DNA of 64,000 nt from Streptomyces wuyuanensis (GTDB lineage: Bacteria; Actinomycetota; Actinomycetes; Streptomycetales; Streptomycetaceae), in the NCBI RefSeq assembly GCF_900103455.1, contig NZ_FNHI01000024.1, forward strand, positions 62,001-126,000. Direction: 5' to 3'. Positions within the stretch are counted from its first letter, which is position 1, and every line of letters starts with the position of its first letter. The translations under genes were made by a program, and so were the position numbers. The notes under the pieces were generated by a model. It saw only the letters and a list, made by a program, of their open reading frames with translations, made no database searches and was not told the DNA's origin. This document shows positions 43,809-52,185 of this stretch, one piece after another.

Positions 43809-43847
43809 CGAACAGGGCCGGCTGTCGGCGACCGTCGGCCCTGTTCG
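43809..43847. terminator. Bidirectional hairpin between the VOC gene and glnA2
   Basis: CGAACAGGGCCG (43809-43820) pairs perfectly with CGGCCCTGTTCG (43836-43847). It sits between convergent stops. Confidence 0.85.
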
Positions 43848-43869
43848 CTGCCCGGGCAGAGGAGCCCGC

Positions 43870-45231
43870 CTACAGCACCGGCAGGTTCTTGCGCAGCTCG
43901 AACGCCGTGACCTCGGAGCGGTACTCCTCCCACTCCTGCTTCTTGTTGCGGAGGAAGAAGTCGAAGACGTGCTCCCCGAGCGTCTCCGCCACCAGTTCGC
44001 TGCGCTCCATGAGCATGATGGCCTCGCCGAGGTTCTGCGGGAGGGGCTCGATGCCCATCGCGCGGCGCTCGGCGTCCGAGAGCGCCCAGACGTCGTCGTC
44101 GGCGCCGGCCGGGAGCTCGTAGCCCTCCTCGATGCCCTTGAGGCCCGCGGCGAGCAGGACCGCGTAGGCGAGGTAGGGGTTGGCGCCCGCGTCGAGGGAG
44201 CGGACCTCGATGCGGGACGAGCCGGTCTTGCCCGGCTTGTACATCGGGACGCGGATCAGGGCCGAGCGGTTGTTGTGGCCCCAGCAGATGTACGAGGGGG
44301 CCTCGCCGCCGGAGCCGGCGGTGCGGGCCGAGCCGCCCCAGATGCGCTTGTAGGAGTTGACCCACTGGTTGGTGACGGCCGAGATCTCCGCGGCGTGCCT
44401 GAGCAGGCCGGCGATGAAGGAACGTCCCACCTTGGAGAGCTGGTACTCGGCACCCGACTCGTAGAACGCGTTCCGGTCGCCTTCGAAGAGGGACAGGTGC
44501 GTGTGCATGCCGGAGCCCGGGTGCTCGGAGAAGGGCTTCGGCATGAAGGTCGCCTGCACCCCCTGCTCCAGCGCGACCTGCTTCATGACCAGGCGGAACG
44601 TCATGATGTTGTCCGCCGTGGACAGCGCGTCCGCGTACCGGAGGTCGATCTCCTGCTGGCCCGGCGCGCCCTCGTGGTGGCTGAACTCCACCGAGATGCC
44701 CATGGACTCGAGCATCGTGATGGCCTGGCGGCGGAAGTCCATGCCGACGTTCTGCGGGGTGTGGTCGAAGTACCCGGAGTTGTCCGCGGGGGTCGGGCGC
44801 GAGCCGTCCAGCGGCCGGTCCTTGAGCAGGAAGAACTCGATCTCGGGGTGCGTGTAGAACGTGAAGCCCAGGTCCGAGGTCTTCGCCAGGATGCGCTTGA
44901 GGACGAAGCGGGGGTCGGCGAAGGACGGCGAGCCGTCGGGCATGAGGATGTCGCAGAACATCCGGGCCGTGCCGGGGGCCTCCGCGCGCCACGGCAGGAT
45001 CTGGAAGGTGCCCGGGTCCGGCTTGGCGATCATGTCCGACTCGTAGACGCGGGCGAAGCCCTCGATCGCGGAGCCGTCGAAGCCGATGCCCTCGTCGAAG
45101 GCCTGCTCGAGCTCGGCGGGGGCCACCGCGACCGACTTCAGGAAGCCGAGCACATCGGTGAACCACAGGCGTACGAACCGGATGTCGCGCTCCTCGAGCG
45201 TACGGAGCACGAATTCCTGCTGCTTGTCCAT
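43870..45231 (-). CDS. glnA2: Glutamine synthetase-like enzyme (GlnA2 type)
   Basis: This 453-residue enzyme is GS-I-like: GIGFDGSAIEGFARV, FYTHPEIEFFLL, GQQEIDLRYADALSTADN, KPFSEHPGSGMHTHLSLF, NQWVNSYKR and SSRIEVRSLDAGANPYLAY. In S. coelicolor the gene at this position (SCO2241) is glnA2, reported to be a gamma-glutamylpolyamine synthetase in polyamine degradation rather than a glutamine maker. At the adenylylation loop a YELP is present, but not the usual NLYDLP context, so control by GlnE is unlikely. The ATG at 45231 is preceded by AAGGATGTGG. The assignment rests on sequence character and synteny; polyamine use itself is not visible here. Confidence 0.88.
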   Translation of the reverse strand: MDKQQEFVLRTLEERDIRFVRLWFTDVLGFLKSVAVAPAELEQAFDEGIGFDGSAIEGFARVYESDMIAKPDPGTFQILPWRAEAPGTARMFCDILMPDGSPSFADPRFVLKRILAKTSDLGFTFYTHPEIEFFLLKDRPLDGSRPTPADNSGYFDHTPQNVGMDFRRQAITMLESMGISVEFSHHEGAPGQQEIDLRYADALSTADNIMTFRLVMKQVALEQGVQATFMPKPFSEHPGSGMHTHLSLFEGDRNAFYESGAEYQLSKVGRSFIAGLLRHAAEISAVTNQWVNSYKRIWGGSARTAGSGGEAPSYICWGHNNRSALIRVPMYKPGKTGSSRIEVRSLDAGANPYLAYAVLLAAGLKGIEEGYELPAGADDDVWALSDAERRAMGIEPLPQNLGEAIMLMERSELVAETLGEHVFDFFLRNKKQEWEEYRSEVTAFELRKNLPVL

Positions 45232-45308
45232 AGCCACATCCTTGCAGTTCAGACGGCCTGTGCACCACCGCCAGGGCGTAGAGGAGAGCTTCAGTATCAC
45301 GACCCTGG

Positions 45309-45324
45309 GTTTCGCCCAGATTAC
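45309..45324 (-). promoter_or_regulatory. Candidate GlnR half-box upstream of glnA2
   Basis: Read on the minus strand, GTAAT-CTGGGC-GAAAC matches the gTnAC-n6-GaAAc unit of GlnR boxes at the right spacing, 78 bp before the glnA2 start. A second unit at the expected 11-bp phase is poor. The same bases form a small CTGGG-TTTCG-CCCAG hairpin. Confidence 0.4.
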
Positions 45325-45372
45325 GCACCCCGTATGACACGGAGCACGCACCCGCCATTACCATCTGCGCCC

Positions 45373-45834
45373 ATGGGGGGCATGCGGAACGCCCGCACCG
45401 CGCACACCGCGCGTCCCATGGCGCTGTGGAGTGCCGTGGCGACGCTCCTCGCCGCGCTCTTCCTCTGTCTGGGACAGGCTGACACGGGACCCGGGGCGGC
45501 GCGCAAGCACGGCGCTCACGGGGAGGCCGCGGAGTTCCCAGCCGCCGCCTCGGTGTCCCCGGCCCCCGGGCCGACCGGCGGGGCCACCCGCGCCGTGCCG
45601 GGCACCCGGGCCGACTCGGCCGCCGCCTACACCTGTCCGTACGACCGCGGCGACTGCGGGCTCTTCCCGCACCTCACGGCGGCCGTCCTCACCGCCCCGC
45701 CCCAGGACGCGCCGCCGGCCGCGGCCGGGCTCACGCCCGGCGCCGTGCCGGACCGCGTGCCGGGCGGTCCACCGCGCACCGGTGCGCTCCCCCGCGCGCC
45801 GGATCTCCACGTCCTTCAGGTGCTGCGGACCTAG
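45373..45834 (+). CDS. Small DUF6153-like secreted or membrane protein
   Basis: This ~153-residue protein has an N-terminal hydrophobic helix (MALWSAVATLLAALFLCLGQ), a His/Ala-rich short loop (ARKHGAHGEA), two cysteines in YTCPYDRGDCG and a long Pro/Ala region. It ends RAPDLHVLQVLRT, much like the C-terminus I recall for the actinobacterial DUF6153 family (PPDL..LQ.LR). The start is uncertain: ATG at 45334, 45373 or 45382 are all in frame and none has a good Shine-Dalgarno. Function is unknown. It precedes the DUF3105-DUF305 pair on the same strand and is divergent from glnA2. Confidence 0.68.
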   Translation: MGGMRNARTAHTARPMALWSAVATLLAALFLCLGQADTGPGAARKHGAHGEAAEFPAAASVSPAPGPTGGATRAVPGTRADSAAAYTCPYDRGDCGLFPHLTAAVLTAPPQDAPPAAAGLTPGAVPDRVPGGPPRTGALPRAPDLHVLQVLRT

Positions 45835-45931
45835 CAGGACCGTTCCACCGCGATCCGTGCCGCCGCGGCCCACGGCCGTGGGAGCACGTGCACACCCCAC
45901 ACCCCCCGACGCAGACGAAGGACGAAGCAGA

Positions 45932-46579
45932 GTGTCGAGCAAGACGAACAGGACGAACGACCGCCGCGCCCGCATAGAGGAGCTGCGCCGCGCCGAGAAG
46001 GCCCGCGAGCGCCGCAACCGCATCATCACGATCTCCCTCAGCGGGGTGCTGGTGGCGGGCCTCGTCGGCTTCGGCGCGTACGTGCTGAACAAGGAGTCCG
46101 AGAAGAAGGAGCAGGCCGAGGCCGCCGCCAAGGCCCCGATCAAGGACGAGAAGTCCTGGGACGCCAAGAAGCTCGGGCGCAACCACGTCACCGCGGCCGT
46201 GAAGTACCCGATGAAGCCTCCGGTCGGCGGTGACCACCACCAGGCGTGGATGAACTGCGACCGCAACGTCTACGACAAGCCGATCCCCGAGGTGAACGCC
46301 GTGCACTCGCTGGAGCACGGGGCCGTGTGGGTCACGTACAGCGACAAGGCCCCGGCCGCGGACGTGCAGAAGCTCAAGGACAAGGTCGGCAAGACCTCGT
46401 ACTCGATGATGAGCCCGGTGAAGGACCAGGCCGGGGCCATCATGCTCAGCGCCTGGGGCAAGCAGGTGACGGTCGACAGCGCGGACGACCCGCGGGTGGA
46501 CCAGTTCTTCACCAAGTACGTGCAGGGTCCGCAGACGCCCGAGCCGGGTGCCGCGTGCACGGGCGGACTGAGCGCGTGA
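45932..46579 (+). CDS. DUF3105 membrane-anchored protein
   Basis: This 215-residue protein has a charged N-terminal helix of ~35 residues, one transmembrane helix (IITISLSGVLVAGLVGFGAYVL) and an extracytoplasmic DUF3105 domain. The domain has GDHHQAWMNCDRNVYDKPI and VHSLEHGAVWVTY; conserved His residues are consistent with metal binding, but the family's role is unknown. The GTG start at 45932 is preceded by AAGGA. The stop overlaps the next start by 4 bp (GTGA), so DUF3105 and DUF305 are coupled. Confidence 0.9.
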   Translation: MSSKTNRTNDRRARIEELRRAEKARERRNRIITISLSGVLVAGLVGFGAYVLNKESEKKEQAEAAAKAPIKDEKSWDAKKLGRNHVTAAVKYPMKPPVGGDHHQAWMNCDRNVYDKPIPEVNAVHSLEHGAVWVTYSDKAPAADVQKLKDKVGKTSYSMMSPVKDQAGAIMLSAWGKQVTVDSADDPRVDQFFTKYVQGPQTPEPGAACTGGLSA

Positions 46580-47259
46580 CGCTCACGCTGACGCGTACGC
46601 ACTGGTTCTCGATCGCGGCGGTGGTGCTGGCGCTGCTGTTCGCGGGCGCGGCCACGGTCGCGTCCGCGGGCGGCGACAGGCACTCCGGCGGGCATGGAGG
46701 CACTGCCGGGGCGGCGGCCGCCCCGGCGGCCGGCTCGGCCGACGCGGGTTTCGCCCGTGACATGGCCGTCCACCACCAGCAGGCGGTGGAGATGTCGTTC
46801 ATCGTCCGGGACCGTACGCAGGACGAGGAGGTGCGGCGGCTCGCCTACGACATCGCCAACACCCAGGCCAACCAGCGCGGAATGCTGCTGGGATGGCTCG
46901 ATCTGTGGGGGCTGCCGAAGGTGGACCCCGGGGCCGGGCCCATGGCCTGGATGGCGCACGGGGACGGCGGTCACGCGGCCCACGGCGCGCAGCGGCCCGG
47001 CGCCGTGATGCCGGGCATGGCCACCCGGGCCGAGCTGGACCGGTTGGCGAAGGCGAGCGGCAAGCAGGCCGAGGTGCTCTTCCTGCAGCTGATGACCGAC
47101 CACCACAAGGGCGGCGTCGCGATGGCGGAGGGGTGCGCGGACCTGTGCACCGTGTCCCAGGAGAAGGCACTGGCCCAGGGCATGGTCGACGCCCAGCAGT
47201 CCGAGATGGACCTGATGGCGGACCTCCTGAGGGCACGGGGCGCCGCGCCCCGCGCCTGA
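46576..47259 (+). CDS. DUF305 exported protein with paired His motifs
   Basis: This 227-residue protein has an uncleaved or cleavable signal (FSIAAVVLALLFAGAATVASA), a His/Gly patch (GGDRHSGGHGG) and a duplicated DUF305 helical unit. Each half carries a His pair: MAVHHQQAVEMS and MTDHHKGGVAMAE. An inter-domain segment rich in Met and His (MAWMAHGDGGHAAHG) is present. DUF305 is a ferritin-like helical family often near copper genes; metal binding here is inference. The GTG start overlaps the DUF3105 stop. A long hairpin follows. Confidence 0.9.
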   Translation: MTLTLTRTHWFSIAAVVLALLFAGAATVASAGGDRHSGGHGGTAGAAAAPAAGSADAGFARDMAVHHQQAVEMSFIVRDRTQDEEVRRLAYDIANTQANQRGMLLGWLDLWGLPKVDPGAGPMAWMAHGDGGHAAHGAQRPGAVMPGMATRAELDRLAKASGKQAEVLFLQLMTDHHKGGVAMAEGCADLCTVSQEKALAQGMVDAQQSEMDLMADLLRARGAAPRA

Positions 47260-47270
47260 GGACCGGCGAG

Positions 47271-47311
47271 CCACCGCGTGGGCCGGGCGGCCGGCCCGCC
47301 CCACGCGGTGG
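47271..47311 (+). terminator. Strong hairpin after the DUF305 gene
   Basis: CCACCGCGTGGG (47271-47282) pairs perfectly with CCCACGCGGTGG (47300-47311). A GC-rich inner loop can fold further. Confidence 0.85.
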
Positions 47312-47584
47312 TCCTGTGACGCGGGGTGCCGTTCGATCGGCGCGGCGGTGCCCGGCACGGACCGGAGGCGCTGGAGGCCGGGCCGCTGAGCAGGGGTGGA
47401 GCGCACACACGTGCGGTGACGCGCCGATGCCGCGCAGGGGCCTGGCGCGAGGTGCCGGCCCGCCCGACAACTGCCTGGCCCGTCCGAACGGCGTCACGGC
47501 CCGCCCGACACGGTGGAGGGCCCGCCCCGTGGTGGACCCGCGCCACGCGTCGTCGCACGCCGAGGCGGACCGCCGGCCGGCCGC
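47312..47584. other. Intergenic stretch without recognisable gene
   Basis: These ~270 bp lie between the DUF305 hairpin and the convergent DUF5990 gene. Open frames here are Arg/Pro-rich shadows, and I see no repeat or regulatory motif. Confidence 0.55.
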
Positions 47585-48025
47585 TCAGCCCTTCTGCGTG
47601 CCCCTCGCCCGCCACACCACCCGCGGCGGACGGAGGGCCGCGCACAGGGGGAGGCCGTGGCCGTCGGTCAGGCCGATCGTGGTCTCGGCGTGGCCCCCGG
47701 CCACCAGTTCCGGCGGGATGTCGCCCAGGAAGAGCTTCGCCCGCCGGAACATCGCGAACGCGCCGCCCGCGGGCAGTTCGCCCCAGGTCAGGTAGACGAA
47801 GCGCGCCCCGCGCGGGCCGTGCACCCAGGGGCCGCGGAAGTCGGTCGTCCCGTCGGGCGCCGCCACGACGTCGGCGGTAAGGTCGAAGACGGCTTCCTCG
47901 GCGTCCGCCGGGACCAGTTGGTCGGGCTCCTTGCCGCGCTGGGTGCCGACGTGCACGTCGAAGAAGTCCCCGCAGTCCCGGCCGGGGAGATCCCGGCCCG
48001 TGATGCGCAGCGTCAGCAGGGCCAT
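47585..48025 (-). CDS. DUF5990 family protein
   Basis: This 146-residue protein has beta-rich sequence: MALLTLRITGRDLPGRDCGD, VHVGTQRGKEPDQLVPADA, FDLTADV, FRGPWVHGPRGARFVYLTWG and FRRAKLFLGDIP. This is the pattern of the DUF5990 family of actinobacteria and other bacteria, whose role is unknown. No signal peptide. The start at 48025 has GAGAGGAACCTGCC just upstream. It is divergent from the CBS-pair gene. Confidence 0.82.
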   Translation of the reverse strand: MALLTLRITGRDLPGRDCGDFFDVHVGTQRGKEPDQLVPADAEEAVFDLTADVVAAPDGTTDFRGPWVHGPRGARFVYLTWGELPAGGAFAMFRRAKLFLGDIPPELVAGGHAETTIGLTDGHGLPLCAALRPPRVVWRARGTQKG

Positions 48026-48060
48026 CGGCAGGTTCCTCTCCGCCCGCGCGGGACGAGGGG

Positions 48061-48096
48061 CGTGACATCGGGTGACAACGTGACATCGGGTGACAA
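48061..48096. repeat. Two exact 18-bp tandem repeats upstream of the CBS gene
   Basis: CGTGACATCGGGTGACAA occurs twice back to back. The array lies between the divergent DUF5990 and CBS starts, where it could bind a regulator as direct repeats; it could also be a recent slippage duplication. Confidence 0.9.
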
Positions 48097-48130
48097 CGGG
48101 CGTGGGCCGCGCCCAGGAGGTACGAACCCC

Positions 48131-48550
48131 ATGACCACCGCCAAGGACATCATGCATCCCGGGGCCCAGTGGATCCCGGCGCACGAAACTCTCGACCGTG
48201 CCGCGCAGTTGATGCGCGAGCTGAACGTGGGCGCACTGCCCATCGCCGACGCCGACGAACGGCTGTGCGGCATTCTGACCGACCGCGACATCGTGGTCGG
48301 CTGCGTGGCCATGGGCCACGACCCGTCGAAGATCACGGCGGGCGACATGGCCCGTGGTACCCCGCGCTGGATCGAATCGGGCGCGGACGTCGGCGACGTA
48401 CTGCACGAGATGCAGGAGCACCAGATCCGCCGGCTGCCCGTGATCGAGAACAAGCGTCTCGTCGGCATGATCAGCGAGGCCGACCTGGCGCAGCACCTGT
48501 CGGAGGACCAGCTCGCCCAGTGGGTGGAGCAGGTCTACGCGCGGGCCTGA
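48131..48550 (+). CDS. CBS-domain pair protein
   Basis: This 139-residue protein consists of two CBS motifs, about residues 1-60 and 72-130 (AKDIMHPGAQWIPAHETL and PRWIESGADVGDVLHEMQ), each ending in a G...L..ILT/MISEADL strand. Such proteins bind AMP, ATP or NADH-type ligands and sense energy or redox status. The ATG at 48131 has AGGAGGT at good spacing. It is a lone gene with a hairpin after it. Confidence 0.92.
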   Translation: MTTAKDIMHPGAQWIPAHETLDRAAQLMRELNVGALPIADADERLCGILTDRDIVVGCVAMGHDPSKITAGDMARGTPRWIESGADVGDVLHEMQEHQIRRLPVIENKRLVGMISEADLAQHLSEDQLAQWVEQVYARA

Positions 48551-48582
48551 CCCACCGTCAGCCCGTCGGCGCCGTCCGGGCA

Positions 48583-48603
48583 CGGGGCCCGACCCGGGCC
48601 CCG
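48583..48603. terminator. Hairpin between convergent CBS and hydrolase genes
   Basis: CGGGGCCC (48583-48590) pairs with GGGCCCCG (48596-48603) around a GACCC loop. Confidence 0.7.
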
Positions 48604-48637
48604 AGCGGGGGCCGACGGCCGTGGACGGGCCGGGCTC

Positions 48638-49483
48638 TCATCCCGTTTTCAGGACCGCCCGGGCCACCGCGTCCGGGCGGTCCAGCATGACCAGGTGTCC
48701 CGACGGCTCGACGGCCTCGAAGCGCGCGTCGCCGAGTTCCCGGGCGAGGGCGCGCTGCCGTTCCAGCCAGCGGGCCGTGGAGCGCCGTCCGCCGCCGTCC
48801 GCCGCCGCCAGTACGGTCACGGGCACACCGCGCGGGAGCGGGAACCGCGCACGCAGCGCGAGGAGTTCGGCGGCGACCGCGCGGTAGTGGGTGTTCTCCA
48901 GCAGGGCGCCCTGCAGCACGCGCGAGGTGCCGTAGCAGCGGCGTACGAGCTCGGCGGGAGCGGGGTCGCCTCCGCCGGCGCGGGACAGCCGTACCAGGGC
49001 GCGCCGGAGGGCCGGGCCGATCGCGGCGGGCGCGCCGACGGCCGTCAGCGCCGAGCCGAGGCCGTGCGCCACCGCGGTACGGACGGCGGGTGCGACGGGC
49101 GCCCTGGCGTCCTCCTCGATGCTGGCGTCGACCAGCACGAGGCCAGCCGTACGGGCGGGGTGGAGGCGGGCGAAGGCCTCCGCGTGGAAGCCCGCGATGG
49201 AGTGGCCGACGACGGTGGCGGGCGGCCCGCCGAGCCCGAGGGCGTCGAGGAGCCCGGCGATGCGGTGGGCCTCCCCGGCCGCGGACGGGGGCACCGCGGC
49301 GGGGCCGCTCAGTCCGTGCCCGGGCCGGTCGAACCGGACGACGGTGCGGTACGGGGTCAGCAGAGGCACGACGGGGTCCCAGTCGAACCAGCTCATGGCG
49401 AGGCCCGCGCTGAGCACGCACACGGGCCCGCCGCCCTCGACGACCACGTGGTGGGGCACTCCGCCGATCCGTACGAACGTCAC
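48638..49483 (-). CDS. Alpha/beta hydrolase
   Basis: This 281-residue protein has the alpha/beta hydrolase fold: VVRFDRPGHGLSGP, the nucleophile elbow VVGHSIAGFHAEAFAR (Gly-His-Ser-Ile-Ala), GLVLVDASIEED and a C-terminal GHLVMLDRPDAV with the catalytic His. Substrate unknown; the sequence recalls small lipases or epoxide-type hydrolases. The GTG start overlaps the DUF998 stop by 4 bp, so translation is coupled. Confidence 0.9.
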   Translation of the reverse strand: MTFVRIGGVPHHVVVEGGGPVCVLSAGLAMSWFDWDPVVPLLTPYRTVVRFDRPGHGLSGPAAVPPSAAGEAHRIAGLLDALGLGGPPATVVGHSIAGFHAEAFARLHPARTAGLVLVDASIEEDARAPVAPAVRTAVAHGLGSALTAVGAPAAIGPALRRALVRLSRAGGGDPAPAELVRRCYGTSRVLQGALLENTHYRAVAAELLALRARFPLPRGVPVTVLAAADGGGRRSTARWLERQRALARELGDARFEAVEPSGHLVMLDRPDAVARAVLKTG

Positions 49484-50196
49484 GCCGTCCCCCTCGCTCC
49501 CGGCCGCCCCTGGCCGGGCCGGCTCGCGCCCTCCCGCGCCACGGACAGCGCGAGCACCGCCAGCCACCCTGCCACGATCAGCACCTGGAGTCGCTGCCCT
49601 GCGCCGAGCCACCAGATGCCGCGGCCCGCCTCGAAGGCGGCGACGGCGGTCAGCGTCCAGACGGTGGCAGCGAGTTCGAGGACGACGAGGACGGGGCCGA
49701 CCCGGCCCAGCAGCGGCCACCGGCGGTAGCGGCGGGCGGCGACGGTGAGCGCGGCCATCCCGGTGAGGGCGCCGGCCATGGCGAGGCTGGAGCTGACGGC
49801 GTGCGCGGTGTGGGTCGCCGGGACGAGACCCGCCGTCTCGAGCGCCGCGCACTCCGGGTCGTCGGTGGGCGCGCAGCTGAGCGGCAGCCGTGAGTCGACG
49901 GCGGTCGCCAGCCCGAATACCGCGAGGGCGGTCCAGCCGGCGAGGGACCACGGCCGTCTCGGGGGCATCGGCAGCGCGGCGGCCGCCCCGGCGAGGACGA
50001 GGAGGCCGGCGGCGAGGTCCGTGGCCCGGAACAGGCCGCCGAAGGGCTGGTCCGCGGCCGAGAGTTCGCTGACGTACGCCCGGACCGGGTCGAGGCCGGT
50101 GGCCAGGAGCAGTTCGAGCACCCACGCGGTGTACAGGAGGGCGCCGAGTGCGATAAGCAGCGCGACAGTTCTGGATGTACGGGATGTTTCGGGCAT
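49480..50196 (-). CDS. DUF998 multi-pass membrane protein
   Basis: This 238-residue membrane protein has about six hydrophobic helices and the DUF998 N-terminal signature YVSELSAADQPFGGLFRATDL after helix 1 (TVALLIALGALLYTAWVLEL). An extracellular loop has two cysteines (LSCAPTDDPECAALE). Role unknown. It is first of a two-gene operon with the alpha/beta hydrolase, whose start overlaps its stop, and is divergent from the multicopper oxidase gene. Confidence 0.85.
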   Translation of the reverse strand: MPETSRTSRTVALLIALGALLYTAWVLELLLATGLDPVRAYVSELSAADQPFGGLFRATDLAAGLLVLAGAAAALPMPPRRPWSLAGWTALAVFGLATAVDSRLPLSCAPTDDPECAALETAGLVPATHTAHAVSSSLAMAGALTGMAALTVAARRYRRWPLLGRVGPVLVVLELAATVWTLTAVAAFEAGRGIWWLGAGQRLQVLIVAGWLAVLALSVAREGASRPGQGRPGARGTA

Positions 50197-50289
50197 CGTG
50201 CCCCATGCTAGGTCGTGCCGCGTTCAGCCCCACCCGGGGCCCGTCCCCCCGCGGGGGCGGTGCGCGCATGTTCGACCGACCGGAGGGCC

Positions 50290-52035
50290 ATGTCCAGTCA
50301 GGAGCACACCCGTCAGACCTCTCACACCCGGCGCGCCGTGCTCGGTGCCGGGATCGCCGCCGCCGGGTCGGGGCTGCTCGCCGCCTGCTCGGGCGGCGGG
50401 GCGGCCGACGGCGGCCGTGGCGCGGCGGGTGCCCCCGCCGAGGGGTCCGTACCGGCCGACGGAAAGAAGGTCGGCGGCCCGGCGGCGGTGCGCAGCGTGG
50501 GCCCGCTCCGCACACGTACGTTCACGGCCACGCCCAGCACGGTCGACATCGGCCGCGGGCGCACGTTCAGGACCTGGACGTACAACGACCAGCTGCCGGG
50601 GAAGGAGGTACGGATCAACGCCGGGGACACGCTCGAACTCACCCTGTCCAACCATCTGCCCGTGCCCACCACCGTGCACTGGCACGGCATCGCCCTCGAG
50701 AACAAGATGGACGGCGTGCCTGGCGTGACGCAGCCGGCGGTCAAGCCGGGCGGGACCTTCGCGTACCGCTTCACCGTGCCGCACGCCGGCACGTACTGGT
50801 TCCACCCGCACTACGGCGTGCAGATCGACCGCGGCATGTACGCGCCGCTGATCGTGGAGGACCCGAAGGAGCCCCTCGCCTACGACCACGAGTGGATCAT
50901 CGTCCTGGACGACTGGATCGACGGCGTGGGCGGGTCCACGCCCGACGACGTGCTGTCGCAGCTCCGCAAGGGCAAGCCCGCCATGGGCCACGGCAACGCG
51001 CACGACGGCGGCCACGGCGGCCGGGACGAGGACGACGACGAACGCGAGCGGGACCGCGGGGAGGACGACGACGAGGAGCGCGGCGGCCGCCCTCGGTCCC
51101 GGCCCTCCGGCGGCGTCGACGCCGGGTACGGGCCGGCCAGGGCCCAGGAACCGGACAGGGGCCACGGGTCACCGGGGCCGGCCGGCGGCAGGGGTCCGCG
51201 CCGGCTGCTGAGCGACGCCACGAGCAAGCTGCTCGGCGGCCATGCGGGAGATGTCGCGTACCCGTACTACCTCATCAACGGGCGCACGGCGGACGACCCG
51301 GCGGAGTTCAAGGCCAAGCCCGGCGACCGGATCCGGCTGCGCATCATCAACGCCGGCGGCGAGACGGCCTTCCGGGTGGCGCTCGGCGGCCACGAGATGA
51401 CCGTGGTCCACTCGGACGGTTTCCCCGTCCACCCGTACAAGACCGACGCGCTGCTGCTGGGCATGGCCGAGCGGTACGACGTGATGGTCACGGCGAAGGA
51501 CGGGGTTTTCCCGTTCACGGCGCTGGCGGAGGGCAAGCGGGGCTCGGCGATGGCCGTGCTGCGGACCGGCAGCGGGGCGACGCCCAAGCCGTCGACCCGG
51601 CCGTCGGAGCTGGACCGCAGGGTGCTCCAGTCGTCCGCGCACCTGCGGCCGGAGGAGTCGGTGAAACTCGACCGGCGCCGCCCTGACCGCCTCATCCGGT
51701 TCACGCTGACCGGCGGCATGAAGCGCTACGACTGGGCCTTCGACCGGCAGCCGTACGACCCGGAGGTGCTCCACAAGATCGAGTACGGCGAGCGGGTGCG
51801 GCTGGTGGTCATCAACGCCACGGACATGTGGCACCCCATGCACCTGCACGGCCACACCTTCGCCCTCGCCGGCATCGACTCCCTGGGCGCCCGGAAGGAC
51901 ACGGCGATCCTGCTGCCGCACCGCAAACTGGTGGCGGACTTCGACGCGGACAACCCGGGCCTGTGGATGTTCCACTGCCACAACATCTACCACTCGGAGT
52001 CCGGGATGATGACGACGCTGGCGTACGAGGACTGA
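50290..52035 (+). CDS. Multicopper oxidase, Tat-exported lipoprotein
   Basis: This 581-residue cupredoxin-type oxidase oxidises phenols or metal ions and reduces O2 to water. The signal has a twin-arginine region (HTRRAVLGAG) and a lipobox LLAAC (Cys33). Copper ligands lie in HWHG (~residue 137), HPH (~176), HPMHLHGH (~517) and HCHNIYH (~560), so the type 1 and trinuclear sites are complete. Between domains 1 and 2 is an unusual insert of ~80 residues with His/Gly and alternating Asp/Glu/Arg (GGRDEDDDERERDRGEDDD), absent from typical homologues. GGAGG precedes the ATG. Monocistronic with its own hairpin. Confidence 0.93.
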   Translation: MSSQEHTRQTSHTRRAVLGAGIAAAGSGLLAACSGGGAADGGRGAAGAPAEGSVPADGKKVGGPAAVRSVGPLRTRTFTATPSTVDIGRGRTFRTWTYNDQLPGKEVRINAGDTLELTLSNHLPVPTTVHWHGIALENKMDGVPGVTQPAVKPGGTFAYRFTVPHAGTYWFHPHYGVQIDRGMYAPLIVEDPKEPLAYDHEWIIVLDDWIDGVGGSTPDDVLSQLRKGKPAMGHGNAHDGGHGGRDEDDDERERDRGEDDDEERGGRPRSRPSGGVDAGYGPARAQEPDRGHGSPGPAGGRGPRRLLSDATSKLLGGHAGDVAYPYYLINGRTADDPAEFKAKPGDRIRLRIINAGGETAFRVALGGHEMTVVHSDGFPVHPYKTDALLLGMAERYDVMVTAKDGVFPFTALAEGKRGSAMAVLRTGSGATPKPSTRPSELDRRVLQSSAHLRPEESVKLDRRRPDRLIRFTLTGGMKRYDWAFDRQPYDPEVLHKIEYGERVRLVVINATDMWHPMHLHGHTFALAGIDSLGARKDTAILLPHRKLVADFDADNPGLWMFHCHNIYHSESGMMTTLAYED

Positions 52036-52061
52036 TCCTCGGGAGGGTCCGTCCTCCTCCG

Positions 52062-52091
52062 GGCCCCACCCGGTCACCCAGAGGTGGGGCC
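52062..52091 (+). terminator. Hairpin after the multicopper oxidase gene
   Basis: GGCCCCACC (52062-52070) pairs with GGTGGGGCC (52083-52091), 26 bp past the stop. Confidence 0.75.
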
Positions 52092-52185
52092 TTCGGCGCG
52101 GGCGGGCCCGGCGGGCGGGGCCCGCGGGGGTGGCGCGCGCCACACCGCCGGGACATCGCGTCAGAGAGACGATTACACTGGGCGC

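Noticed and set aside
43870..45231. Calling this gene glnA, the main glutamine synthetase I
   Set aside because: The adenylylation loop lacks the usual NLYDLP context, and synteny points to glnA2; the main glnA is expected elsewhere.
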